Shown here piece after piece: positions 42,495 to 50,745 of a stretch of DNA of 64,000 nucleotides. The position numbers and the translations under genes were made by a program. The stretch lies in NCBI GenBank assembly GCA_034429195.1, contig DAOUGQ010000010.1, positions 68,778 through 132,777 of the forward strand. The letters run 5' to 3'. The notes beneath the pieces are model-generated. The model was given only the letters and a program-made list of their open reading frames with translations. It searched no databases and was not told where the DNA came from. Origin of the DNA: UBA4782 sp034429195. Its GTDB lineage: Bacteria > Chloroflexota > Anaerolineae > Anaerolineales > Anaerolineaceae. Numbering within the stretch: position 1 is the stretch's first letter; the number at the start of each line of letters is the position of its first letter.

Positions 42495-44030
42495 CTAGTG
42501 GTTGCTCAAATTAAACAGATCATGCATAAGATCTTTGTTTCGTTTATACAATTCCAGGTAGATCTGATAATACTTATTATATAAATCGTACTTCTCTGGA
42601 TCGGGTTTAATCGAGCCATTGTACTTTACCCATTTTTCAATGTCATTACAGGATGAGAACACACCAGCTCCCAGACCAGCAATGAATGCATCGCCATAAG
42701 AAGCACCAGTGATCACTGCTGGAATGCGTTGAGGAACACCACAGATATCTGAAACCGCTTGCAGCCAGACTTTATTTTTAGTGCCACCACCAACAGCAAT
42801 TACCTCATCGAGCTGGGCACCTACGCCCTTCATCACATCCAGATTATGGCGGACGCTGAAGCTGATGCCTTCCAAGGTTGCTTTATAAAGATGTGCGCGA
42901 GTGTGTGCCAGGGTCAGTCCAAAATAGGTGCCACGAGCACGGGGATCATTCAAGGGAGTTCGTTCACCACTGAAATATGGCAGAACGACCAGACCTTCAG
43001 AACCCGCTGGAATACTTTCTGCCTCTTTCACCAGCTCGCCGTAAGCATTTGGCCCACCATTCTGTTCAGCAGCTACCAGATCTTGAGAGATTTTATCTCT
43101 AAACCAGCGCGTAAGTGCACCACTGGTTGCCATACCACCGATCATTCCATAAGTTCCCTTAAAAGCATAAGGCTGCCCCCATAAAGTACGCTCAGTCATA
43201 TATTTATCCATAACTTCGAGCATGATGATGGTCGAACCATACATGATCATCATTTGACGGGGTTTGACCACACCCACACTGACCGATTCGGAAACTGCAT
43301 CTACAGCACCGACTACCACGGGTGTTCCTTCTGCTAATCCGGTTTGTTCTGCAGCAGTACGAGTGACATGACCAGCAATTTCGTCAGACCAACGCAGTTC
43401 GGGGAGTCTGTCAACTTCTACAATACCTTCGCTCATTTCTTCACTCCATGCACCCTTTTTATAGTCATACATAGGCATGAAGAATGAACCAGTCATGTGG
43501 TCGATGACATATTCTCCTGTCAGGCGAGCTACAAGGTAGGTGGTGGCGGTAACGAATTTGTAAGCTTTCTTGTAAACTTCGGGCTCGTTCTTTTTTACCC
43601 ACAAGATTTTTGGACCAACCATCTGGGTAGCCAGTTCCATTCCACCACGCTCGAAGATTTTATCTTTACCAAATTTTTCTTCAAGTTCGGTGATTTCGTT
43701 CATGTTCCGTGTGTCTACACCATACAGGATCGCCATTCGGAGCTGGTTGCAATCCTTATCCACTGGCAGACAATCGGAGCCTATTGCGCTACAGCCAACG
43801 GATATAATCTGCTTGGGATCAATCCCTGTTTCCTTCAAGAGGTTCCTTGTAATAAAACAGAAATCACCCCACCAGTCTTTTTCGGGGTCATGTTCAGCCC
43901 AACCCTGCCGAGGAATAGATAAAGTGTGTGGATGGACCTGAGTGCATAATACATTACCACTCAGATCGGTAATGACACCCTTTGATTCGTAAGTTCCAAT
44001 ATCAATTCCAAGTAGATATCCTTTTTCCAT
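42495..44030 (-). CDS. FGGY-family carbohydrate kinase (paralog 2)
   Basis: A 511-residue sugar kinase clearly paralogous to the one at 29.8-31.3 kb. Long blocks are shared along the whole length, for example G-T-Y-E-S-K-G-V-I-T, A-E-H-D-P-E-K-D-W-W-G-D, T-A-A-E-Q-T-G-L-A-E-G-T-P-V and A-T-S-G-A-L-T-R-W-F-R-D-K. Catalytic and nucleotide-binding features are intact. Presumably it acts on a related but different sugar, or is differently regulated. Start: ATG 44030 behind AGGAGAACGTT; the frame opens 27 bases earlier. Followed by the M29 peptidase gene upstream on the same strand, 155 bases away. Confidence 0.93.
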   Translation of the reverse strand: MEKGYLLGIDIGTYESKGVITDLSGNVLCTQVHPHTLSIPRQGWAEHDPEKDWWGDFCFITRNLLKETGIDPKQIISVGCSAIGSDCLPVDKDCNQLRMAILYGVDTRNMNEITELEEKFGKDKIFERGGMELATQMVGPKILWVKKNEPEVYKKAYKFVTATTYLVARLTGEYVIDHMTGSFFMPMYDYKKGAWSEEMSEGIVEVDRLPELRWSDEIAGHVTRTAAEQTGLAEGTPVVVGAVDAVSESVSVGVVKPRQMMIMYGSTIIMLEVMDKYMTERTLWGQPYAFKGTYGMIGGMATSGALTRWFRDKISQDLVAAEQNGGPNAYGELVKEAESIPAGSEGLVVLPYFSGERTPLNDPRARGTYFGLTLAHTRAHLYKATLEGISFSVRHNLDVMKGVGAQLDEVIAVGGGTKNKVWLQAVSDICGVPQRIPAVITGASYGDAFIAGLGAGVFSSCNDIEKWVKYNGSIKPDPEKYDLYNKYYQIYLELYKRNKDLMHDLFNLSNH

Positions 44031-44185
44031 AACGTTCTCCTGATAAATAAATTTCAAATATACCTGAAGCTTTGGCTTAAACCTTGTTTTATTACCGATT
44101 CGCGATAGATCGTTTTAATAGTTAATACAAAAGCACAATGACGCAAGTAATAATGTAAAAGCTCCAATTGAAAATAAGTTGCTTC

Positions 44186-45253
44186 CTAAATTAATATTTT
44201 GCCATTTTCAAATATGGTTTTACCATCCAGGGTAATGCAACTATTCGTACGAGTATCTTTTACAATATCCCAATGAATTGCAGATTTATTTGTTCCGCCA
44301 CATTCAGCATAGGCTCTTCCAAGAGCCATGTGGATGGTGCCACCAATCTTTTCGTCAATTAATATATCCGTCGTAAAACGGTCTACATACGGATTGACAC
44401 CAAAAGCAAATTCTCCAATATTACTGGAACCAGCATCAGATGCTAGGATTTGATGGAGAAAATCTTGATTCTTGCTTGAGGTTGCTTCTACCAGTTTACC
44501 CTCTTTCCAGGTGAGTTGAATATCTGGTACCTGTCTTCCACCCAGCACACCAGGAAACTCAAAGGAAATTGTTCCATCTAAAGTTTCGTGAACAGGTGCT
44601 GTATAAATCTCACCATCGGGCATATTGATCCTGCCATCCCCTACCAACCACTTTCGACCAGCTATAGAGAATTTCAGATCAGTTCCTTTTCCAAGAACAT
44701 GCATTTCACTTCCCTGTTCCAAAATGGCAGCAAGCCTTGCCCATTCTTTTGAAATGGCAGTCCAATCCAACAGGCTGGAATTGAAGAACATTTCCGTTAT
44801 GGTTTCAAGGTCGGTTTCAGCTTGTTGAGCAAATGCATCGTTGGGCACACGAACCAATGTCCAACGTGTTTTCTCCCATCGCATAGTTGAAATTTTCCCA
44901 TTGGCTTTTTGACTCAATGACAGTCGTTCTGGTGAAATGTCAGCGAATTCATAAAGGTTGTGCCCCCCACGCAAACCAAAATACACATCCGCCCATTCCA
45001 TACCATAGGCTTCGATTTCTGGTACCCAGCCTATTTGTTCGGGTGTGCCATATTTCATTAAAGAATGACGCAAATATTCGGAAAGAAATTGTACCTGTAC
45101 AAGTGCACCTGCTTTTACAGCTTCTTCATATACCGCCTGCACCAACGGAAAAGTTTCAATTTCTTGCATGGCGATCATAACTTTTTGCCCTGGTTTTACT
45201 TCGGCAGAATGCTTTACCATGATCTCCCCTAATTGTTTCCAACGTTTGTCCAT
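44186..45253 (-). CDS. M29-family aminopeptidase
   Basis: A 355-residue metallo-aminopeptidase of the thermophilic AmpS/PepS (M29) family. Metal-ligand candidates typical of the family are present: G-E-F-A-F-G (Glu about 278), A-E-C-G-G (Glu about 316) and N-K-S-A-I-H-W-D (His and Asp about 326-328). The family releases N-terminal amino acids from peptides with Co or Zn. Start: ATG 45253 after GGAGGTTTTA; the open frame begins 12 bases earlier. No obvious link with the neighbouring kinase except orientation. Confidence 0.92.
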   Translation of the reverse strand: MDKRWKQLGEIMVKHSAEVKPGQKVMIAMQEIETFPLVQAVYEEAVKAGALVQVQFLSEYLRHSLMKYGTPEQIGWVPEIEAYGMEWADVYFGLRGGHNLYEFADISPERLSLSQKANGKISTMRWEKTRWTLVRVPNDAFAQQAETDLETITEMFFNSSLLDWTAISKEWARLAAILEQGSEMHVLGKGTDLKFSIAGRKWLVGDGRINMPDGEIYTAPVHETLDGTISFEFPGVLGGRQVPDIQLTWKEGKLVEATSSKNQDFLHQILASDAGSSNIGEFAFGVNPYVDRFTTDILIDEKIGGTIHMALGRAYAECGGTNKSAIHWDIVKDTRTNSCITLDGKTIFENGKILI

Positions 45254-45421
45254 TAAAACCTCCAATAATATTAAATTAGGGTTGTTTTCGGGCTTTTGGT
45301 GTCAGTTAACTCATTTTCACACCAGATTAAAATTATACCTCGTATATAAATCAAACTAGTAGACTATTAATGAGATGAATGTCATTATTTTATGATGGAA
45401 GAGATACCAGCAATCCAATAA

Positions 45422-45457
45422 CAAAGAGCTGCCTTAATCGAAACAGGCAGCTCTTTG
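45422..45457. terminator. Terminator following the DUF4190 gene
   Basis: CAAAGAGCTGCCT / AGGCAGCTCTTTG, a perfect 13-base-pair stem with a 10-base loop. It lies 20 bases after the minus-strand stop. T-tract short on both sides. Confidence 0.7.
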
Positions 45458-45475
45458 TATAAAAAACAACCGTTT

Positions 45476-45808
45476 TTAAGAAAAGTATTGCCGTAATTCG
45501 GGGGGGAGGTATTGCCAAAAATTGGATGGTCCTGTTAAGGCACCAATGGCTCCAAGAATCGCATTAATTGTGCAAAAAATGAAACCTATACCAGACATAA
45601 TCAAACCTGCGATTGCCATTCCTTTACCGGTTGATTTCAATCCTAAAATCCCCGTAACAATTCCTGCGATACAAATGGGAAATCCACAAATCGGCAATAA
45701 CCAGGCACATAGACTTAATATTCCCAAAACAAGCGAAGCTATACCTAATCCCGGTTTGTCAGATTTTACAGGTTCGGGTGCATAAGGAGAAGGAGAACCG
45801 TAATCCAT
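45476..45808 (-). CDS. DUF4190-domain small membrane protein
   Basis: A 110-residue protein with a Pro-rich cytoplasmic start (S-P-Y-A-P-E-P) and two to three hydrophobic segments typical of DUF4190 (G-I-A-S-L-V-L-G-I-L-S-L and I-V-T-G-I-L-G-L-K-S-T-G-K-G-M-A-I-A-G). The function of the family is unknown. The gene starts directly after the stop of the aldo/keto reductase gene with no gap, so translation is probably coupled. Confidence 0.82.
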   Translation of the reverse strand: MDYGSPSPYAPEPVKSDKPGLGIASLVLGILSLCAWLLPICGFPICIAGIVTGILGLKSTGKGMAIAGLIMSGIGFIFCTINAILGAIGALTGPSNFWQYLPPELRQYFS

Positions 45809-46774
45809 TTATGCCTCCTTTAGCTGTGTATAAAGGATTTTCTCAATTGCATCGAGAATATTATCGGTTAGTTTATCGGTTACTTCAGCTGCACCAAGAT
45901 TTTCATCCAATTGCTCGATGCGCGTTGCACCAGTAATCACACTACTGACTTCTTTCCGATGCAGGATCCAGGCAAGAGCCAATTGGGCGGTTGTTGCCCC
46001 AACTTCATTAGCAATAGCCGTCAATTGGCGTACTTTCTCAATTCTTTCTGGTGTGATCTGATCACGTATCCAACCCATTTCAGACATCGATGCCCGGCTG
46101 CCTTCTGGAATGCCATCATTATATTTTCCGGTCAGGATCCCATAATACAATGGGCTCCAGGTAGTAAACCCAATTCCAAATTCTCGAGCTAGTGGCAATA
46201 GCTGATTTTCGAATCGCTCGCGGTGGAACATGTTGTATTGAGGTTGTTCCATGGTTGGAGGAATCAAACCATACTGCCTGGCAATCGCAAGCGCTTGCAC
46301 AATCTGAGAGGCTTCCCATTCACTGGTACCCCAATAGAGAATTTTTCCCTGATGTACCAGGTCATCCATTGTACGCACTACTTCTTCGACAGGCGTATCG
46401 GGGTCAAAGCGATGGCAAAAATACAGATCGACATAGTCTACCTGTAATCTTTTTAATGAAGCATGGATCGATTCGGTAATGTGCTTCCGTGATAATCCCC
46501 GCCCATTTGGTCCTGGCATAGTTGGCCAAAAAACCTTGCTTGAAATCACCAGGGCTTCGCGCGGAAGATCCTGGATGGCTTTTCCCATCACAGTTTCTGC
46601 GGCACCATTAGCGTAGGCATCTGCATTGTCGAAATAATTTACTCCCTGTTCATACGCTGCGTGAATGATTTCACTGGCACGTTTTTCATCTACCTGGTTA
46701 CCAAACGTGATCCAGGCACCCAAACCCAATTCGCTTACCTTTAATCCCGATCTTCCTAATCGTCGATAGTGCAT
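45809..46774 (-). CDS. Aldo/keto reductase
   Basis: A 321-residue NADPH-dependent reductase of the voltage-gated-potassium-channel-beta/YghZ-like branch. The catalytic tetrad is recognisable: Asp in F-D-N-A-D-A-Y (about 50), the Tyr of that motif, Lys in I-S-S-K-V-F (about 80) and His in Y-F-C-H-R (about 118). The cofactor-binding C-terminal segment A-S-V-I-T-G-A-T is present as S-S-V-I-T-G-A-T-R. Substrate unknown, likely small aldehydes. Lies between the lysine aminomutase gene (20-base gap) and the DUF4190 gene on the same strand. Confidence 0.93.
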   Translation of the reverse strand: MHYRRLGRSGLKVSELGLGAWITFGNQVDEKRASEIIHAAYEQGVNYFDNADAYANGAAETVMGKAIQDLPREALVISSKVFWPTMPGPNGRGLSRKHITESIHASLKRLQVDYVDLYFCHRFDPDTPVEEVVRTMDDLVHQGKILYWGTSEWEASQIVQALAIARQYGLIPPTMEQPQYNMFHRERFENQLLPLAREFGIGFTTWSPLYYGILTGKYNDGIPEGSRASMSEMGWIRDQITPERIEKVRQLTAIANEVGATTAQLALAWILHRKEVSSVITGATRIEQLDENLGAAEVTDKLTDNILDAIEKILYTQLKEA

Positions 46775-46793
46775 TTTTTACTCCTTTAAAATA

Positions 46794-48125
46794 TTAATGG
46801 CCTGGTCCAATTCCTAAAGGTTTCCATTTATCTTCATCTGCGCGCAACCGGTGTACCTCACCACCCCTGTTATGTAATTCATCAAATCCTTCCGGTTTAA
46901 TCGAAAAATTCACGCCATCTAAAAGGCCCAAAACACCTTCTTGACCAGGTTCTCTTCGTTTATTCTGACAATAAGTACAGGTTTCAGGGTTGTGTGTTTT
47001 ATATTCCAGAGGTTCTTCATAGGTGGTTATGAAACCCTCAAAATTACGCAAGATCACTTTATGATCGGATGCACTGAGCGAATAATTTGGCATCAAGGGG
47101 ATTTTCCCTCCACCACCAGGAGCATCGACAACATAGGTTGGAATAGCAAATCCCGATGTGTGCCCGCGTAATCCTTCGATGATCTCAAGCCCTTTTGCAA
47201 CTGGTGTACGGAAATGACCAGCTCCATCAACCAGGTCACATTGATACAGGTAATATGGGCGTACGCGCATTTTTACCAGATCCTGAACAAGTTTTCGCTG
47301 GATGTGAACACAATCATTGACTCCTGCCAATAAAACGGATTGATTTCCTAGCGGAATTCCAGCTCTTGATAATTTATCACAGGCGGTTGCCAGTTCTTGC
47401 GTTATTTCATTGGGATGATTGACGTGGATGTTCATCCACAAGGGATGGTATTGTTGCAGCATATCACACAATTCATCGGTCACCCGCATGGGCATGAACA
47501 CCGGTACACGGCTTCCAATCCGAATGATCTCAACATGAGGTATTTCACGCAGTCTCTTTAATAGTTCATCCAACACGCGTGGTGCCATGGTTAAGGGATC
47601 ACCGCCAGAAAGCAGCACATCACGCACCTGAGGTGTTCGCTTGATATAGTCAATCTGCTGGTCAAAGTCTTTTCGATTGAAATTGGCAGAAGGATCACCC
47701 ACAATCCGGCTACGTGTACAATAGCGACAATAAGAGGCACATTGAGTGGTTACCAGCATCAGTACGCGATCGGGGTAGCGATGAACAAGCCCGGGTACCG
47801 GAGAATGCCTGTCTTCAGCCAGGCTGTCTTCCATCATACCGGTAAATGGAACAATCTCTTCAGCTCGTGGTATGATCTGCCTTCGGATGGGATCATCTGG
47901 GTTTTCAGGATCAATTAAAGAGGCAAAGTAAGGGGTTATATCTACACGGAATAGGCCTTGTGTTGTTAAGGCTTTTTTTTCCGAATTCGTTAATGCGAAA
48001 ACGGTTTCGATATCTTCTACACTGTTCAACCTGTGGCTTAGTTGCCATCGCCAATCATTCCATTGGGTTTCAGCGATATCTTTAAAAATGGGAGCACGCC
48101 TGGATGGAAAACTTATTGCAGTCAT
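46794..48125 (-). CDS. kamA: Lysine 2,3-aminomutase family radical-SAM enzyme
   Basis: A 443-residue radical-SAM, PLP-dependent aminomutase converting L-lysine to beta-lysine. The cluster motif C-A-S-Y-C-R-Y-C (CxxxCxxC) lies near 133-140, G-G-D-P near 180, and the PLP-Lys stretch V-V-D-A-P-G-G-G-G-K-I-P near 330. The substrate-binding Asp in Q-C-D-L and in V-V-D-A-P are kept, favouring lysine over the related glutamate enzyme. The tail has C-T-Y-C, like other KamA. Length is full, unlike short EpmB proteins. Divergent from lexA. No other lysine-fermentation gene (kamDE, kdd, kce) is present here. Confidence 0.9.
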   Translation of the reverse strand: MTAISFPSRRAPIFKDIAETQWNDWRWQLSHRLNSVEDIETVFALTNSEKKALTTQGLFRVDITPYFASLIDPENPDDPIRRQIIPRAEEIVPFTGMMEDSLAEDRHSPVPGLVHRYPDRVLMLVTTQCASYCRYCTRSRIVGDPSANFNRKDFDQQIDYIKRTPQVRDVLLSGGDPLTMAPRVLDELLKRLREIPHVEIIRIGSRVPVFMPMRVTDELCDMLQQYHPLWMNIHVNHPNEITQELATACDKLSRAGIPLGNQSVLLAGVNDCVHIQRKLVQDLVKMRVRPYYLYQCDLVDGAGHFRTPVAKGLEIIEGLRGHTSGFAIPTYVVDAPGGGGKIPLMPNYSLSASDHKVILRNFEGFITTYEEPLEYKTHNPETCTYCQNKRREPGQEGVLGLLDGVNFSIKPEGFDELHNRGGEVHRLRADEDKWKPLGIGPGH

Positions 48126-48335
48126 ACGATCTCCAAATGTTCGTTCTTTAAAGAGTCGGTCCGATTCTCATGCTTCTGAGTGAATACGCACGAATTATTG
48201 ACAATATTTTGGGGGATCATGATCAGTGCGAAAGTTTCCTATAATGAGGCCTTGATACTTCCATATTCTCATGTTTCTATTGTAATTAATTCGACAAGAA
48301 TGGTCAACTAAACCTGGATATGGCAATGTTACTAC

Positions 48336-48364
48336 TTGACACTGAACGTTTGTTCTGTTATTAT
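48336..48364 (+). promoter_or_regulatory. lexA promoter
   Basis: TTGACA (48336-48341), a 17-base spacer and TATTAT (48359-48364), about 45 bases upstream of lexA. Confidence 0.75.
48344..48355 (+). promoter_or_regulatory. SOS box (LexA operator) within the lexA promoter
   Basis: GAAC-GTTT-GTTC lies between the -35 and -10 elements. It matches the Gram-positive-type LexA site core GAAC-N4-GTTC and indicates autoregulation. Confidence 0.8.
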
Positions 48365-48407
48365 ATTCTTAGCACAAATGACCAATGATTATCGAAAGGA
48401 ATGAGAA

Positions 48408-49124
48408 ATGGCCAGAAAAAGTGCAGGGATAAGCGATAGACACCGAAAGATCATGGATTTTCTCATAAAATTTCAGGAAGAAAATGGATATAGCCCTTCC
48501 ATCCGTGAAATTGGTGAGTATATAGGAGTCACTTCCACCTCTCTGGTAGATTACTATCTCCGCCAATTGGAAGAAAAGGAATATATCGAGCGCGACCAGC
48601 ACATCTCTCGCAGCATTCGAATAATCCGCCCCATGAATTCCTCCATCGGGAGCACTGTGAAACAGACCATCAATCGTGTCTCAGATGCCGTTCATGAGCT
48701 CCTGGATATTCCTGTGCTTGGTCGTGTTGTAGCTGGTGAACCTATTCCTGTACCAGGATCCGATGTTCGTTATTTTGATCCAGAAAGTAGTGTGGCTGTA
48801 GCTCGCAGTATGTTAAGCGCTCGCGAAAACATCAATGACCTGTTTGCATTGGAAGTCCAGGGAGATTCCATGATCGATGCCATGATCAATGATGGTGATA
48901 TTGTGATCATGAAACCTGCCAGGGAAGCTAACAATGGCGAGATGGTTGCTGTTTGGTTAGATGATAAAGATGAGACAACCCTGAAATATTTCTATAAAGA
49001 AAGTAATCGAATCCGGCTTCAGCCTGCCAATCCAACAATGAAACCGATTTACATAAACGATCAGCGTCACTTACGCATCATGGGAAAAGTTGTTCTGGTT
49101 ATTCGACAGGTTCAAAGCCAATAA
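48408..49124 (+). CDS. lexA: LexA repressor
   Basis: A 238-residue SOS repressor. N-terminal winged helix (about 8-72) with S-P-S-I-R-E-I-G-E-Y-I-G-V-T-S, cleavage site Ala109-Gly110 in R-V-V-A-G-E-P, and the self-cleaving serine-lysine dyad Ser154 (G-D-S-M) and Lys193 (T-L-K-Y). RecA-ssDNA stimulates its autolysis after DNA damage. It is about 35 residues longer than E. coli LexA, mostly in the linker and after the cleavage site. Ribosome-binding site GAAAGGAATGAGAA. Single-gene unit ended by a strong terminator. Confidence 0.97.
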   Translation: MARKSAGISDRHRKIMDFLIKFQEENGYSPSIREIGEYIGVTSTSLVDYYLRQLEEKEYIERDQHISRSIRIIRPMNSSIGSTVKQTINRVSDAVHELLDIPVLGRVVAGEPIPVPGSDVRYFDPESSVAVARSMLSARENINDLFALEVQGDSMIDAMINDGDIVIMKPAREANNGEMVAVWLDDKDETTLKYFYKESNRIRLQPANPTMKPIYINDQRHLRIMGKVVLVIRQVQSQ

Positions 49125-49154
49125 ACTGGAAATTACGCTACAAATGATTAAGAA

Positions 49155-49184
49155 CAAAGAGCCTTTTCAAAGGCTCTTTGTTTC
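49155..49184. terminator. Terminator between lexA and livF
   Basis: CAAAGAGCCTTT / AAAGGCTCTTTG followed by TTTCAT. A perfect 12-base-pair stem, used by lexA and possibly also by the convergent liv operon. Confidence 0.85.
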
Positions 49185-49237
49185 ATGAATAGTTGAATAT
49201 TAGTAGTAAAGTAACTTATACAACTGCAATGTTTCGC

Positions 49238-49945
49238 CTATATTCCTAAATACGCCGATTTTACTTGCGGATTCTCGGCAACGTCCTTTGCGTTCCCTGA
49301 GAGCACAACCCGTCCCGTTTCCAATACATACGCACGGTGCGAGATAGAAAGCGCCATTAGAGCATTTTGTTCTACTAAAAGAATTGTTGTACCTTGCTTG
49401 TTAATTTCTTGAATGATGCGGAAGATTTCTTCCACCAGGATTGGGCTCAAACCCATGGAAGGTTCATCGAGCAATAGTAGAGATGGTTTGCTCATTAAGC
49501 CACGACCCGTTGCTAACATTTGCTGCTCACCACCAGAAAGTGTACCTCCTAGTTGATCGATACGCTCTTTCAAACGGGGGAAACTGGCAAATACGCGAGA
49601 GAGCGACTGTTCGATCTCATTCTTGTCCTCTCGAGTATAGGCACCCATCATCAAGTTTTCTCGAACGGTCAATGGAGCAAAAATCTTGCGCCCTTCTGGC
49701 ACCTGGCTTATTCCCAATCGAACAATCTGCTCTGCAGGAGTTGTGGTAATATCCTTTCCTTTAAATTTTACAGAACCAGTCCGTGGCTGTAATAGACCAG
49801 AAATTGTCCTTAATGTGGTTGATTTTCCTGCACCATTTGCCCCTATCAGGGTTACAATCTCGCCTTCTTCTACCTGGAAGGAGACACCATGCAATGCATG
49901 GATGGCGCCGTAATATACATTGAGATTTTCTACTTCAAGAAACAT
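49238..49945 (-). CDS. livF: Branched-chain amino-acid ABC transporter ATP-binding protein LivF
   Basis: A 235-residue ATPase. Walker A G-A-N-G-A-G-K-S-T (about 34-42), Q-V-P-E-G-R-K-I-F-A-P-L-T-V-R-E-N-L characteristic of LivF, signature L-S-G-G-E-Q-Q-M-L (about 138) and Walker B L-L-L-L-D-E-P-S-M-G-L. It energises uptake together with LivG. The start overlaps the end of livG by 11 bases. Last gene of the operon. Confidence 0.96.
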   Translation of the reverse strand: MFLEVENLNVYYGAIHALHGVSFQVEEGEIVTLIGANGAGKSTTLRTISGLLQPRTGSVKFKGKDITTTPAEQIVRLGISQVPEGRKIFAPLTVRENLMMGAYTREDKNEIEQSLSRVFASFPRLKERIDQLGGTLSGGEQQMLATGRGLMSKPSLLLLDEPSMGLSPILVEEIFRIIQEINKQGTTILLVEQNALMALSISHRAYVLETGRVVLSGNAKDVAENPQVKSAYLGI

Positions 49946-50732
49946 TGGCGGCTCCTTTTCCCAGATAAGCTTCGACTACACGCGGGTTATCTTGTATTTC
50001 TTTTGGGGTGCCTCTGGCAATCACTTCTCCAAAATCCATTACTGAAATGTGTTGGCAAATACCCATCACCACACGCATTTGATGCTCAATAAGCAGGATT
50101 GTCAGGTCAAAACGATCATGGATGAAATGGATCAGATCCATTAAGTTTATGATTTCACGTGGGTTCATACCTGCAGCCGGCTCATCGAGCAGCAATACAT
50201 GCGGATTGCATGCTAAAGCACGTGCGATTTCAACCCGGCGTTGCTCACCGTAAGGCAGATTCTTTGCCAGTTCGTCCTGGATCCCTTCCAATTGGAATAT
50301 TCCCAGGAATTCTCGCGCTCGATCAACCAGAGCTTTCTCCTCTTTGTTGTATCTGGCAGTGCGGAAAATGCTATCAGCAAAACTGTACCCAATATGTGCA
50401 TGATATGCTATACGCACATTATCCAGGACTGTCAGGTTGGGAAACAGACGGATATTTTGAAATGTACGTGCGATACCCATTTGCGTGATCTCAAAAGGTT
50501 CTAAACCAACAATATTTTCATTATTCAACCTGACTTGACCTTCGGTAGGCACATATAAACCGGTGATCAGGTTAAATACGGTGGTTTTTCCAGCACCATT
50601 AGGGCCAATAAGTCCAGCCAGATCACCTTTGTTCAAAGTCAAGTCAAATGACTTTACCGCACAAAGACCGCCAAAATATTTTGTCAGTTTCTCAATTTGA
50701 AGTATAGCGGAGGTATTATTATTTTTTTCCAT
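49935..50732 (-). CDS. livG: Branched-chain amino-acid ABC transporter ATP-binding protein LivG
   Basis: A 265-residue ATPase. Walker A G-P-N-G-A-G-K-T-T (about 40-48), the LivG-typical G-I-A-R-T-F-Q-N-I-R-L-F stretch, Y-G-E-Q-R-R-V-E-I-A-R-A-L signature region with a weakened L-S-G-G (reads L-P-Y-G-E-Q), and Walker B L-L-L-D-E-P-A-A-G. Start: ATG 50732 directly after GGTGGAGG; the frame opens at a GTG that is part of that ribosome-binding site. Adjacent to livM. Confidence 0.95.
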   Translation of the reverse strand: MEKNNNTSAILQIEKLTKYFGGLCAVKSFDLTLNKGDLAGLIGPNGAGKTTVFNLITGLYVPTEGQVRLNNENIVGLEPFEITQMGIARTFQNIRLFPNLTVLDNVRIAYHAHIGYSFADSIFRTARYNKEEKALVDRAREFLGIFQLEGIQDELAKNLPYGEQRRVEIARALACNPHVLLLDEPAAGMNPREIINLMDLIHFIHDRFDLTILLIEHQMRVVMGICQHISVMDFGEVIARGTPKEIQDNPRVVEAYLGKGAANVS

Positions 50733-50745
50733 GGTTTCCTCCACC

